From Pseudomonas cerasi (GTDB taxonomy: Bacteria > Pseudomonadota > Gammaproteobacteria > Pseudomonadales > Pseudomonadaceae), in contig NZ_LT222319.1 in assembly GCF_900074915.1 (NCBI RefSeq), positions 4,001,001-4,065,000 of the forward strand: 64,000 nucleotides of DNA. The letters are read 5' to 3'. The notes beneath the pieces were generated by a model. That model saw nothing but the letters and a program-made list of their open reading frames with translations, did not search any database and was not told the origin of the DNA. Below, in pieces: positions 1 to 10,409 of the stretch. Position numbers and translations under genes: made by a program. Each line of letters starts with the position of its first letter. Within the stretch, counting starts at the first letter, position 1.

Positions 1-155
1 TCCTCACGGATGATGTCGTTGCACAGGTCGACGCACTCGTCGCAGATAAAGACCGAGGGGCCGGCAATCAATTTGCGCACTTCATGCTGGCTTTTGCCAC
101 AGAAGGAGCAATAGAGCAATTTGCCGTTGTCCTCGCCGTTGCGGGTGTCAGTCAT
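1..155 (-). CDS. clpX: ClpX, ATP-dependent protease specificity subunit (N-terminal part only)
   Basis: Only the first 51 codons are in the window; the gene runs off the left edge. The translation starts [20 protein letters not shown] and carries the ClpX N-terminal C4 zinc-binding domain: the CSFCGKSQ pair followed by CDECVDLC. This domain dimerises and binds adaptors and substrates. ClpX is the AAA+ unfoldase that feeds tagged proteins into ClpP. It lies 106 bp downstream of clpP on the same strand, the usual clpP-clpX order, so the two are probably co-transcribed or closely coupled. The AAA+ module lies outside the window and cannot be judged. Confidence 0.95.
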
Positions 156-261
156 TCGATCGATCCAATCCGGTAGGCTTGCAACACAAGATGAAGGCTA
201 TTGCGGGCTTTTTCAAGTCCGCAGGCGGTCGGTTGTCCCGACCCCCTACATTTTGAGCCGC

Positions 262-903
262 TTAGGCAGGCATTTGACGCTTGTTGATCACCGAGTCGAT
301 CAGGCCGTATTCGGCTGCACGCTCTGCGCTCATGAAGTTGTCACGCTCGGTATCGCGCTCGATGGTTTCGAGGCTCTGGCCGGTGTGATGAGCCAGCAGC
401 GAGTTGAGACGATGACGAATGTGCAGGATTTCCTTGGCATGGATGTCGATGTCCGACGCCTGCCCCTGGAAACCGCCCAGCGGCTGGTGAATCATCATTC
501 GCGAGTTGGGCAGGCAGTGACGCTTGCCTTCTGCACCACCGGCCAGCAGGAATGCACCCATGCTGCAAGCCTGACCGATACAGATGGTCGAAACGTCCGG
601 CTTGATGAACTGCATGGTGTCGTAGATCGACATGCCTGCAGTCACCGAACCGCCCGGCGAGTTGATGTAGAGATGGATATCCTTGTCCGGGTTTTCCGCT
701 TCAAGGAAAAGCAGTTGCGCCGCGATAAGGTTGGCCATGTAGTCCTCTACCGGACCAACCATAAAGATGACTCGCTCCTTGAGAAGGCGCGAGTAGATGT
801 CATAGGCGCGTTCGCCACGGGCGGACTGCTCGATAACCATCGGGACCAGGCCGCCAGCGGCCTGGATGTCAGAGTTCTGCTGAATATAAGAATTGCGGGA
901 CAT
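262..903 (-). CDS. clpP: ClpP, ATP-dependent Clp protease proteolytic subunit
   Basis: A 213-residue serine peptidase that forms the two-ring tetradecameric chamber of ClpXP/ClpAP. Counting from MSRNSYIQ, the catalytic triad is Ser114 (in GQACSMGA), His139 (in MMIHQPLGG) and Asp188 (in ERDTERDNF); the 25 and 49 residue spacings equal those of E. coli ClpP. Length is normal. An in-frame ATG three codons upstream (912) is possible; a GGGAG element sits 3 nt before that ATG and 12 nt before the ATG at 903, so the exact start is uncertain. It sits between tig upstream and clpX downstream, all on minus, the conserved tig-clpP-clpX arrangement. Confidence 0.96.
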
Positions 904-942
904 GTCCTGCATTCACTCCCAAATAGTCGAGTCTTGAATACG

Positions 943-970
943 CACAAGCCAGCGCGAAGGCTGGCTTGTG
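943..970 (-). terminator. 11-bp perfect hairpin between tig and clpP
   Basis: CACAAGCCAGC (943-953) and GCTGGCTTGTG (960-970) form a perfect 11-bp stem with a six-base loop. It lies just after the tig stop and about 40 bp before the clpP start. No T-run follows on minus, so it is either a weak terminator/attenuator or an RNA-processing hairpin that lets part of the tig transcription continue into clpP. Confidence 0.5.
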
Positions 971-994
971 GGTGTTTTCGCACGAAAAGAGAAA

Positions 995-2305
995 TCAGTC
1001 GGCTTTTGGAGCTTCCACCGGCTTGACAGCTTCTTCGTAGGAGACCGATTTGTCGGTCACGCTAGCTTTCTGCAAAACAGTATCTACAACTTGCTCTTCA
1101 AGCACAACAGAACGTACCTCGTTCATTTGCTGCTCGTTCTTGTAGTACCAGGCAACGACCTGCTCAGGCTCCTGATAGGCAGAGGCCATTTCCTGAATCA
1201 TTTCGCGAACGCGAGCATCATCAGGCTTGAGGTCGAACTGCTTGACGACCTCGGCAACGATCAGACCCAGCTCGACGCGGCGCTTGGCCTGCTCTTCGAA
1301 CAGCTCTGCCGGCAGCTGGTCAGGCTTGATGTTGCCACCGAACTGCTGAACGGCCTGCACACGCAGACGGTTGACTTCGTTTTCCAGCAGCGCCTTGGGC
1401 ACTTCGATCGGGTTGGCGGCCAGCAGACCGTCCATGACCTGATTCTTGACCTTGGACTTGATCGCCTGACGCAGCTCGCGCTCCATGTTCTTGCGAACTT
1501 CGGTGCGGAAGCCTTCGATACCGGTTTCCTTGATACCGAACTGCTTGAAGAACTCTTCGTTCAGCTCAGGCAGCTTTGGCTCGGAAACGGTGTTGACGGT
1601 CACGGTGAACTCGGCAGCCTTGCCGGCCAGCTCGAGGTTCTGATAGTCCTCTGGGAAGGTCACGTTCAGAACGCGCTCTTCACCGGCCTTGGCGCCAACC
1701 AGGCCGTCTTCGAAACCCGGGATCATGCGGCCGGAACCCAAAACCAGCTGGGTACCGGTAGCGGAACCGCCAGCGAACACTTCGCCGTCGACCTTGCCGA
1801 CGAAATCGATGTTCAACTGGTCTTCGTTCTGGGCAGCACGATCAGCCACTTCGAAACGAACGTTCTGCTTGCGCAGCACTTCAAGCATGTTGTCCAGATC
1901 GCTGTCGGCCACGTCGGCAGACAGGCGCTCTACGGAGATGCTATCGAAGCCGGCAACGGTGAATTCCGGGAATACTTCGAAAGTAGCCACGTATTCCAGA
2001 TCTTTGCCTTTTTCGAACGACTTGGGCTCTACAGCAGGAGCACCAGCCGGGTTCAGCTTCTGCTCAACCACAGCTTCATAAAAAGTAGCCTGAATCAGAT
2101 CGCCCAGTGCTTCCTGACGTGCGCCGTCCTCATAACGCTGACGAATCACGCTCATAGGCACCTTGCCAGGGCGGAAGCCCGGGATCTTGGCTTTGCGCGC
2201 GGTCTGTTGCAGACGCTTGTTGACTTCGGTCTCGATGCGCTCGGCAGGCACGCCAATTGTCATGCGGCGCTCAAGAGCGGAAGTATTTTCAACAGAAACT
2301 TGCAT
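995..2305 (-). CDS. tig: Trigger factor, ribosome-associated chaperone/prolyl isomerase
   Basis: 436 residues, the normal family length. Trigger factor docks at the ribosomal exit tunnel and folds nascent chains. The ribosome-binding signature is visible near residue 45 (GFRPGKVPMSVI, the FRxGxxP motif), followed by the FKBP-type PPIase domain (around 150-245) and the helical C-terminal arms. The reading frame extends 21 codons further upstream, but the start was placed at MQVSVENTSALERR because GAGGAA lies five bases before that ATG and because family members begin there. It heads the tig-clpP-clpX cluster, coupling folding with proteolysis. Confidence 0.96.
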   Translation of the reverse strand: MQVSVENTSALERRMTIGVPAERIETEVNKRLQQTARKAKIPGFRPGKVPMSVIRQRYEDGARQEALGDLIQATFYEAVVEQKLNPAGAPAVEPKSFEKGKDLEYVATFEVFPEFTVAGFDSISVERLSADVADSDLDNMLEVLRKQNVRFEVADRAAQNEDQLNIDFVGKVDGEVFAGGSATGTQLVLGSGRMIPGFEDGLVGAKAGEERVLNVTFPEDYQNLELAGKAAEFTVTVNTVSEPKLPELNEEFFKQFGIKETGIEGFRTEVRKNMERELRQAIKSKVKNQVMDGLLAANPIEVPKALLENEVNRLRVQAVQQFGGNIKPDQLPAELFEEQAKRRVELGLIVAEVVKQFDLKPDDARVREMIQEMASAYQEPEQVVAWYYKNEQQMNEVRSVVLEEQVVDTVLQKASVTDKSVSYEEAVKPVEAPKAD

Positions 2306-2366
2306 GGATATTCCTCGTTGCACAGACGTTAGCCGGCCGTTTCCGACCCCAGAATCAAGGGCATGC

Positions 2367-2395
2367 ATTCTAGTGGGTCAAACTCAAGAAGTCAC
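2367..2395 (-). promoter_or_regulatory. Candidate sigma-70 promoter of tig
   Basis: On minus, GTGACT (forward 2390-2395) and TAGAAT (forward 2367-2372) are 17 bp apart and about 60 bp upstream of the tig start. The -10 matches 5/6 and the -35 4/6. The remaining part of the 2306-2612 gap shows no gene. Confidence 0.42.
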
Positions 2396-2612
2396 CCTAC
2401 TGAAAAAGGGCGGGTTAACAAGAAGGAATCGGCCTGCAGCCGGAGGAGAAAGGAAAACACCTCGCATCACTCGCGACGTGTCTGGCACGGCCCCTATATA
2501 AGGAAGCATCTGCACCGGACGATGACCGAATCCATCTGCATAGCACGCCTCGATCGACCGACGGCGACAGGGCCGACGGACCAGCGAGGCGATGGAACGA
2601 ATACGCCAAAAC

Positions 2613-2643
2613 AAAAAAAAGCCGCACTAGGCGGCTTTTTTTG
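2613..2643 (-). terminator. Bidirectional rho-independent terminator after tRNA-Leu
   Basis: GCCGC-ACTAG-GCGGC (2621-2635) is flanked by an A-run on the left (2613-2620) and a T-run on the right (2636-2642). On minus it closes the tRNA operon before tig; the T-run on the other side makes it able to act in both directions. Confidence 0.85.
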
Positions 2644-2687
2644 TACCTTTTTGCAACCGAAACACTGATAGTCGGCTACATTTATCC

Positions 2688-2772
2688 TGGTGCGGACGGA
2701 GAGACTCGAACTCTCACACCTTGCGGCGCTGGAACCTAAATCCAGTGTGTCTACCAATTCCACCACATCCGC
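2688..2772 (-). tRNA. tRNA-Leu (anticodon UAG)
   Basis: 85-nt class II tRNA reading CUA and other CUN leucine codons. The acceptor GCGGATG pairs with CGTCCGC, the anticodon loop reads TTTAGGT (anticodon TAG), a variable arm of the leucine type is present, the T-loop is TTCGAGT, and the 3' CCA is encoded in the DNA. It is the last gene of a three-tRNA unit on minus. Confidence 0.95.
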
Positions 2773-2793
2773 ATTTCAGACTTTTAAAGCAAA

Positions 2794-2818
2794 GGCGCCA
2801 GACTATGAATCTGGCGCC
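2794..2818 (-). other. Hairpin between tRNA-His and tRNA-Leu
   Basis: GGCGCCAGA and TCTGGCGCC form a perfect 9-bp stem with a seven-base loop in the spacer of the tRNA operon. On minus it is followed by a T-rich tract (TTTGCTTT). It resembles a weak terminator or a processing stem and could lower tRNA-Leu output relative to tRNA-His; this is inference. Confidence 0.5.
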
Positions 2819-2828
2819 CTTCTTAATA

Positions 2829-2904
2829 TGGGGTGGACGATGGGGTTCGAACCCACGACCGCAGGAGTCACAATCCTGTGCTCTACCAACTGAGCTACGC
2901 CCAC
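2829..2904 (-). tRNA. tRNA-His (anticodon GUG)
   Basis: 76 nt with encoded CCA. Acceptor GTGGGCG/CGTCCAC, discriminator C73, and an encoded G just 5' of position 1 (forward C2905) that supplies the G-1 identity element of tRNA-His. The anticodon loop is TTGTGAC. It is the second gene of the Arg-His-Leu unit. Confidence 0.96.
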
Positions 2905-2955
2905 CATATTGCGCGTGACGATAAAACTTACTTGCTGTGCCAAAGCTGCCTTAAA

Positions 2956-3032
2956 TGGCGCACCCGGCAGGACTCGAACCTGCGACCATCCGCTTAGAAG
3001 GCGGATGCTCTATCCAGCTGAGCTACGGGCAC
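2956..3032 (-). tRNA. tRNA-Arg (anticodon UCU)
   Basis: 77 nt with encoded CCA. Anticodon loop CTTCTAA (anticodon TCT), reading AGA/AGG, which are rare codons in a high-GC Pseudomonas. The acceptor GTGCCCG pairs with CGGGTGC through two G-U wobbles. It is the first gene of the three-tRNA unit. Confidence 0.95.
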
Positions 3033-3165
3033 TTATATAATTTGTATTCTTGCGATAACAAACTAAAAGGCTTTCAATCACACCGAGCTGATTTGCAACT
3101 CTGCCTGACCTAATCAACCAGTGCTAGCTTAACCAGTGCTGGGCTCTGCCCGGCAAGTGCGACGA

Positions 3166-3194
3166 ATCTTATAGACGGCCCCTGGGGTCGTCAA
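3166..3194 (-). promoter_or_regulatory. Promoter of the tRNA-Arg/His/Leu operon
   Basis: On minus, TTGACG (forward 3189-3194) is separated by 17 bp from TAAGAT (forward 3166-3171); TATAAG overlaps it at 15 bp. GC-rich sequence follows, as in stringently controlled stable-RNA promoters. Transcription would start about 125 bp before tRNA-Arg. Confidence 0.55.
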
Positions 3195-3325
3195 CCTTTT
3201 TTTGAAAAAAATTCAGCTAGATAAAGGAGTTAGCGGAATATCCAATGCATGCGCCTTTGCCCTCGCGCCATGTCATGCGAGAATGCGCGCTCATTTTATT
3301 TCCTCTCGATGGTTAATCACGCGTC

Positions 3326-4180
3326 ATGACTGCAAAACTAATCGACGGCAAGGCGATCGCCGCCAGCCTGCGCCAGCAGATCGCCAAACGTGTCGCCGAA
3401 CGTAGCCAGCAAGGTCTGCGTACGCCGGGCCTCGCGGTGATTCTGGTCGGCAGCGACCCCGCGTCCCAGGTCTATGTCTCTCACAAGCGCAAGGACTGCG
3501 AGGAAGTCGGCTTTATCTCCCAGGCCTACGACTTGCCCGCTGAGACCACTCAGACCGCACTGACCGATCTGATCGACCGCCTCAATGAAGACGCCGCTGT
3601 CGACGGCATCCTCCTGCAATTGCCTTTGCCAGCCCATCTGGACGCATCGCTGCTGCTGGAGCGCATCCGCCCGGACAAGGACGTGGACGGTTTCCATCCT
3701 TATAACGTGGGCCGTCTCGCCCAGCGCATCCCGCTGCTGCGCCCGTGCACCCCAAAAGGCATCATCACCCTGCTGGAAAGCACCGGTGTCGACCTGTACG
3801 GGCTGGATGCCGTCGTCGTCGGTGCGTCCAACATCGTCGGTCGCCCAATGGCAATGGAACTGCTGCTGGCGGGCTGCACCGTCACGGTGACCCACCGTTT
3901 CACCAAGGATCTGGCAGGCCATGTAGGTCGTGCCGATCTGGTGGTGGTTGCCGCCGGCAAGCCAGGCCTTGTCAAAGGCGAATGGATCAAGCCAGGTGCC
4001 ATCGTCATCGATGTCGGCATCAATCGCCAGGAAGACGGCAAGCTGGTAGGCGACGTGGTTTACGAGACCGCCCTGCCCCGCGCCGGCTGGATCACTCCGG
4101 TTCCGGGCGGCGTTGGCCCCATGACCCGCGCCTGCCTGCTGGAAAACACGCTGTACGCCGCAGAAACCCTGCACGACTGA
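3326..4180 (+). CDS. folD: FolD, methylenetetrahydrofolate dehydrogenase / methenyltetrahydrofolate cyclohydrolase
   Basis: 284 residues, typical length. FolD interconverts 5,10-methylene-, 5,10-methenyl- and 10-formyl-THF with NADP+ in the cytosol, supplying one-carbon units for purines and formyl-Met. Visible signatures are Tyr50-xxx-Lys54 with the catalytic lysine (VYVSHKRK), the KDVDGFHPYN loop near residue 119, the Rossmann motif GASNIVGRP near 166, and the C-terminal PVPGGVGPMT block. It stands alone on plus, divergent from the tRNA operon, and is closed by its own terminator. Confidence 0.97.
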   Translation: MTAKLIDGKAIAASLRQQIAKRVAERSQQGLRTPGLAVILVGSDPASQVYVSHKRKDCEEVGFISQAYDLPAETTQTALTDLIDRLNEDAAVDGILLQLPLPAHLDASLLLERIRPDKDVDGFHPYNVGRLAQRIPLLRPCTPKGIITLLESTGVDLYGLDAVVVGASNIVGRPMAMELLLAGCTVTVTHRFTKDLAGHVGRADLVVVAAGKPGLVKGEWIKPGAIVIDVGINRQEDGKLVGDVVYETALPRAGWITPVPGGVGPMTRACLLENTLYAAETLHD

Positions 4181-4194
4181 TCAGCCTGCAGCAA

Positions 4195-4229
4195 TAAAAA
4201 ACGGCACCTTCTAGGTGCCGTTTTTTTTA
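4195..4229 (+). terminator. Bidirectional terminator between folD and the ABC operon
   Basis: ACGGCACC (4201-4208) pairs with GGTGCCGT (4214-4221); A-run on the left and eight T's on the right. It separates the converging folD and ABC transporter transcripts and works for both. Confidence 0.88.
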
Positions 4230-4242
4230 CCTCGACAAAACC

Positions 4243-6015
4243 TTACTTCTTGCCAGCCTCCCAGCTTTTCAGCAGGTCAGCGTAGGCGATGGTTTCACCC
4301 TTGGGTTTCTCGTTGGCCAGTTTGCGCTGTGGCGCGAGGAATTTGCCGTTGCTCTCTTCGGCCTTCTTGTACCAGGCTTCCGCAGTGGTTTCCGGATTCA
4401 TCTTCGGCGCACACTTGCTGGCTTCCTGAACCTTGGAACGCTCAATGCGCGTCATGATTGCATCCTGGTCCTTGGCCAGACCGTCGAGGGCCTCCTGCGC
4501 AGTCTTCTCGCCAGTGACCGCCTCGGCCACATGGCTCCACCACAGCTGTGCCAGCTTCGGATAGTCAGGCACGTTGGTGCCGGTAGGCGACCATTGAACG
4601 CGGGCCGGGCTGCGATAGAACTCCACCAGACCTCCCAGCTTGGGCGCCAGCGCGGTCATCTCCTTGGAGTTGATGTCCGACTCGCGAATCGGCGTCAGGC
4701 CGACGATGGTTTTCTTCAGCGAAACGCTTTTCGAGGTCACGAACTGCGCATACAGCCAGGCGGCCAGACGCTTTTTCTCGTCGGACGACTTCAGGAACGT
4801 CCATGAACCCACATCCTGGTAGCCAAGCTTCATGCCTTCCTTCCAGTAAGGGCCTTTCGGCGAAGGCGCCATGCGCCACTTCGGCGTGCCGTCAGCATTC
4901 ATTACCGGCAGGCCCGGCTTGGTCATGTCGGCGGTAAAGGCGGTGTACCAGAAAATCTGTTGCGCGACGTTACCCTGCGACGGCACCGGCCCGGATTCGG
5001 AGAAGGTCATGCCCGCCGCTTCCGGCGGCGCATAGGCTTTCAGCCAGTCGATGTATTTCTGCGTAGCGAACACTGCCGCCGGGCCGTTGGTGTCGCCACC
5101 GCGGGTAATGCTGGAGCCGACCGGATGGCAGTCTTCGACGCGAATACCCCACTCATCCACCGGCAGACCGTTAGGCAAACCCTTGTCGCCGCTGCCGGCC
5201 ATGGAGAACCAGGCATCGGTGAAACGCCAGCCCAGTGACGGGTCTTTCTTGCCATAGTCCATGTGCCCGAAGACTTTCTTGCCGTCGATCTCCTTGACGT
5301 CTTCGCTGAAGAACTTGGCGATGTCCTCGTAAGCCGACCAGTTGACCGGAACGCCCAGTTCATAGCCGTACTTGTCCCTGAATTTCTTTTTCAGGTCGGG
5401 ACGTTCGAACCAGTCGGCACGGAACCAGTACAGGTTGGCGAACTGCTGGTCAGGCAGTTGATAAAGCTTGCCATCCGGAGCAGTGGTAAACGAGGTGCCG
5501 ATGAAGTCTTTCAGGTCCAGCGTCGGCGACGTGACTTTGCTGCCTTCCGGACTGGCCATCAGATCCGTCAGAGACAGGGCCTTGCCGTAGCGAAAGTGCG
5601 TACCGATCAGGTCCGAGTCGTTGACCCAGCCGTCGTAGATACTCTTGTCCGACTGCATGGCGGTCTGCAGCTTTTCGATGACATCACCTTCCTGCAGCAA
5701 GTCATGGGTGACTTTGATACCGGTGATTTCGGTGAACGCCTTGGCCAGGGTCTTGGACTCGTATTCATGGGTGGTCAGGGTTTCCGACACCACCTTGATG
5801 TCCATGCCACGAAACGGCTTGGCAGCTTCGATGAACCGCTCCAGCTCTTTCAACTGCTCGGCATCGGAAAGCGTGCTCGGCTTGAACTCGCTCGCCGCCC
5901 ACTTCTTCGCCGCATCTTCGTACTGATCCGCCCATGCCGACACGCTCAACCCGCTGAGCATGATCATGGTTGCCAGCGTCACGCTATGTTGCAGCTTGTT
6001 TTTCTTATTGAACAT
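4243..6015 (-). CDS. ABC transporter periplasmic solute-binding protein (GlpV-like, probable glycerol/polyol)
   Basis: 590 residues, large for a family-1 carbohydrate-binding protein. A signal peptide is clear: a lysine-rich start, a hydrophobic stretch and a VSAWA-DQ cleavage site near residue 30. The mature protein is rich in Trp and Tyr, as expected for sugar or polyol binding. It is the last gene of a six-gene minus-strand operon with two ATPases, two permeases and a DUF2160 protein, the composition known for Rhizobium leguminosarum GlpSTPQUV (glycerol). GGAG lies six bases before the ATG at 6015; it abuts the alternative ATG at 6021, so 6015 was chosen. Glycerol specificity is inferred from gene content only. 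Confidence 0.85.
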   Translation of the reverse strand: MFNKKNKLQHSVTLATMIMLSGLSVSAWADQYEDAAKKWAASEFKPSTLSDAEQLKELERFIEAAKPFRGMDIKVVSETLTTHEYESKTLAKAFTEITGIKVTHDLLQEGDVIEKLQTAMQSDKSIYDGWVNDSDLIGTHFRYGKALSLTDLMASPEGSKVTSPTLDLKDFIGTSFTTAPDGKLYQLPDQQFANLYWFRADWFERPDLKKKFRDKYGYELGVPVNWSAYEDIAKFFSEDVKEIDGKKVFGHMDYGKKDPSLGWRFTDAWFSMAGSGDKGLPNGLPVDEWGIRVEDCHPVGSSITRGGDTNGPAAVFATQKYIDWLKAYAPPEAAGMTFSESGPVPSQGNVAQQIFWYTAFTADMTKPGLPVMNADGTPKWRMAPSPKGPYWKEGMKLGYQDVGSWTFLKSSDEKKRLAAWLYAQFVTSKSVSLKKTIVGLTPIRESDINSKEMTALAPKLGGLVEFYRSPARVQWSPTGTNVPDYPKLAQLWWSHVAEAVTGEKTAQEALDGLAKDQDAIMTRIERSKVQEASKCAPKMNPETTAEAWYKKAEESNGKFLAPQRKLANEKPKGETIAYADLLKSWEAGKK

Positions 6016-6100
6016 AGTCATCTCCAGATTGCTTTCATGTAGTCCCGCTTTTTTCAATACTGCCGACCGGATCACCCCGGCAACCACGCCCGGCCGCCCT

Positions 6101-6373
6101 CTAACCCCAACGCATCACCACCAACAGCCACACCAGGGAAGCCCCAGAAGCGATCCAGATGCTCCAGTCCGTCGCGCCGATCACCAGCAAATGCAGATAA
6201 GCGCTACCTAAAAGCCCAATGAAAAGACGGTCGCCACGCGTGGTGGCAATCGGCAGAAAACCGCGGCGCTCGATACTTGCCGAGCGCAATTCCCATACGG
6301 TCATTCCTGCCAGCAGCAGCGCAATGCTGATAAAGAAGGCCGCAGTGGGCAGTGTCCAGGACATCCACTCCAT
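6101..6373 (-). CDS. DUF2160 small membrane protein of the ABC operon (GlpU-like)
   Basis: 90 residues with three hydrophobic segments (roughly 10-28, 48-66 and 72-88). It has no ABC motif. A strong GAGGAG site precedes the ATG. Genes of this kind sit between the permease and the binding-protein gene in GlpSTPQUV-type systems, where this one also lies. Its function is not known; an accessory role in the membrane complex is plausible. Confidence 0.8.
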   Translation of the reverse strand: MEWMSWTLPTAAFFISIALLLAGMTVWELRSASIERRGFLPIATTRGDRLFIGLLGSAYLHLLVIGATDWSIWIASGASLVWLLVVMRWG

Positions 6374-6385
6374 TTTTTCGACTCC

Positions 6386-7186
<801 letters not shown>

Positions 7187-7196
7187 GACCAGCCCC

Positions 7197-8055
<859 letters not shown>

Positions 8056-8063
<8 letters not shown>

Positions 8064-9171
8064 GGGACACCTCACTGGCAGGGCCGGCTTCGATCAGGTA
8101 ATCATCTGCATAGAGCATCAGCCATTGCCCCGGAAAGCTGATCCAGGCCCGGCCTTGCGGCACCGGTTTGTCTTCCTGCAGCCGCACCTTCAGCAGTTGC
8201 CCGCCCAGTTTCAGGGTGATGATCTTGTAGGTGCCGAGGTCTTCCACATAGGTCACGTCGGCACACATCGCATCGTCGTAAGGTCCGTCCCAGACATGAA
8301 CGAACTCGGGACGAATGCCTGCTTTCAGACTTTTCCACGGTGTATTGGCGAGCCGTTGCTGCAACGACTCAGGCAGCGGCAGGTGAATATCCGCAAAACC
8401 GACCCCGCCCGGCTGCGGCGTAACTTCAATCAGATTCATCCCCGGGCTGCCGATGAAATAGCCGACAAAGGTGTGCGACGGCTTCTCGAACAGCTCCCGC
8501 GGCGTGCCGAACTGGACGATCTGACCGCCATACATCACGGCGATCTTGTCGGCGAAAGTCGACGCCTCCAGTTGATCGTGAGTGACGTAGACCATGGTGA
8601 TATTGAACTGCTCGTGGATCTGCTTGAGCTTGCGCCGCAGTTTCCACTTCAGGTGTGGGTCAATCACAGTCAACGGTTCGTCGAAGAGGATCGCCGACAC
8701 GTCATCGCGCACCAGCCCGCGACCCATGGAGACTTTCTGCTTTTCGTCCGCGCTGAGGTTGCGCGCTTTCTTTTTCAGCAGCGGCTGCAGGTCCAGGACA
8801 TCGGCAATTTCGTTGACCTTGATGAGAATCCGCGCCTCGTCCAGGCCCTGATTGCGCAACGGAAAGGCCAGATTATCGAACACCGTCATGGTGTCGTAGA
8901 TCACTGGAAACTGGAAAACCTGAGCGATGTTGCGACGCTCCGGGGGCAGCTCATTGACTACTTTCGAGTCGAACAGCACCTGGCCCTGCGACGGACTGAG
9001 CAGACCGGAAATGATGTTGAGCAGGGTTGACTTGCCACACCCGGAAGGCCCGAGCAGCGCGTAAGCACCACCCTGCTCCCAGACGTGGCTCATCTCGCGA
9101 ATTGCATAGTCGTCAGGACCAGGCTTGGCACTGTAGCTGTGCGCAAGGTTCTGCAAGCGGATCTCGGCCAT
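8056..9171 (-). CDS. ABC transporter ATPase, canonical Walker motifs but degenerate signature (GlpT-like)
   Basis: 371 residues: an N-terminal nucleotide-binding domain (1-235) and a C-terminal OB-type regulatory domain, as in MalK/UgpC. Walker A GPSGCGKST (41-49), Walker B ILFDE (161-165) and the switch His198 (YVTHD) are intact. The signature LSGGQ is replaced by LSADE (139-143). The first base of its ATG overlaps the stop of the upstream ATPase gene (TGATG). The two ATPases are best read as a heterodimer; see the finding on asymmetric sites. Confidence 0.9.
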
Positions 9172-10265
9172 CAGGCAACCCTCGCCATACGCAGGCCCGG
9201 CGCCTGAATCAGGCCGCCCTGCTGATCGAATACAAACAATTTGTGGGTCGGGATGTACACCCGAATCGCCGCATCGACGTCATAGGCATGCACGCCTGGC
9301 AGATGCAGGACCAGCGAGAACAGCTCGTTGCGCACATGCAGGAAGGTTTCCGAACCACTGATTTCCGCCAGCTCGACGGTGACCGCCAGTTCCAGATCGT
9401 CATCGTTGGACGGCACCAGGCTCAAATGGCTGGGGCGCACGCCGAAACGATACTCGCCGTCGCCGACAGCCCGCAGGTCGACGTTGAGCGGGAAATGCAC
9501 GAAGTTGGCGAAGCTGACTTCATTGCCGTCTATACGGCCCGGCATGAGGTTGATCGGCGGTTCGGAGAACAGCTCGGCGGCCAGCACAGTCGCGGGTCGA
9601 TGATAGACCTCAGGGGTCTTGCCGCTCTGCACCACCCGCCCTTCATGCAGGATGGTGGTGGTGCCGCCCAGCGCCAGCGCTTCATTGGGCTCGGTAGTGG
9701 CGTAGATGGCGATGGTATGGCGAGCGGCGAACAGCTCACGCATTTCCTGGCGCAGCTCTTCGCGCAGCTTGTAATCGAGGTTGACCAGCGGTTCATCGAA
9801 GAGGATCAGCTCGGCGTCCTTGACCAGCGCTCTGGCCATCGCGGTGCGCTGCTGCTGCCCACCGGACAGTTCGAGGGGGTGGCGTTGCAGGAATTTTTCG
9901 ATGCGCAACATCTTCGCGGTTTCCTGCACCCGGCTGTGGATCACATCTTTGGACAGACCGGCCTGACGCAGCGGCGAGGCGATGTTTTCGAACACCGTCA
10001 TGCTCGGGTAATTGATGAACTGCTGATAAACCATCGAGACGTTGCGCAGACGAACCGGACGATGGGTGACATCGACCCCGTTCATCAGCACTCGCCCGCT
10101 GTCCGGCTTGTCCAGCCCGGCCATCAAGCGCATCAGGCTGGTTTTGCCGGACAGGGTGCGCCCCAGCAGAACGTTGAATGATCCCGGCTCAAAGCTCAGG
10201 GAGGCGTCGTCGATCCAGACCTGGCCATCGACGGCGCGACTGACATGCTCCAGCGTGAGTGACAT
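9171..10265 (-). CDS. ABC transporter ATPase, intact signature but missing switch histidine (GlpS-like)
   Basis: 364 residues; first gene of the transporter operon. It has Walker A GRTLSGKT (35-42), a perfect LSGGQ (133-137), Walker B LILFDE (153-158), and a MalK-like C-terminal domain. At the H-loop, where YVTHD is expected, it reads YATTE, so the catalytic switch histidine is replaced by Thr191. This complements the defect of its partner at 8056-9171. AAAGGG upstream serves as ribosome-binding site, and a sigma-54 promoter lies about 55 bp upstream of the start. Confidence 0.9.
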   Translation of the reverse strand: MSLTLEHVSRAVDGQVWIDDASLSFEPGSFNVLLGRTLSGKTSLMRLMAGLDKPDSGRVLMNGVDVTHRPVRLRNVSMVYQQFINYPSMTVFENIASPLRQAGLSKDVIHSRVQETAKMLRIEKFLQRHPLELSGGQQQRTAMARALVKDAELILFDEPLVNLDYKLREELRQEMRELFAARHTIAIYATTEPNEALALGGTTTILHEGRVVQSGKTPEVYHRPATVLAAELFSEPPINLMPGRIDGNEVSFANFVHFPLNVDLRAVGDGEYRFGVRPSHLSLVPSNDDDLELAVTVELAEISGSETFLHVRNELFSLVLHLPGVHAYDVDAAIRVYIPTHKLFVFDQQGGLIQAPGLRMARVA

Positions 10266-10319
10266 GGCGTGCCCTTTGTTGTTTTTTTCTTAAGGGTGAA
10301 TGCGTGACTGTTTGCAGAT

Positions 10320-10335
10320 AGCGACATTCGTGCCA
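10320..10335 (-). promoter_or_regulatory. Sigma-54 (-24/-12) promoter of the ABC transporter operon
   Basis: On minus the sequence reads TGGCACG-N4-TCGCT. The invariant GG and GC are exactly 10 bp apart and six of the first seven bases or more match the TGGCACG-N4-TTGCW consensus. It points into the transporter operon with a leader of roughly 45 nt. The divergent neighbouring gene encodes a sigma-54 activator, which supports the assignment. Confidence 0.8.
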
Positions 10336-10409
10336 GCTCAGGCGGATCGCCGGTGAAGCCCGAAACAGAGCGTTCGCCCGTATTCAGGGGACGAAACGCC
10401 TTTCACAGC

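Noticed and set aside
2163..2918. Several short open frames across the tig leader and tRNA genes
   Set aside because: They overlap the tRNAs and the terminator, lack good ribosome-binding sites and have no coding character.
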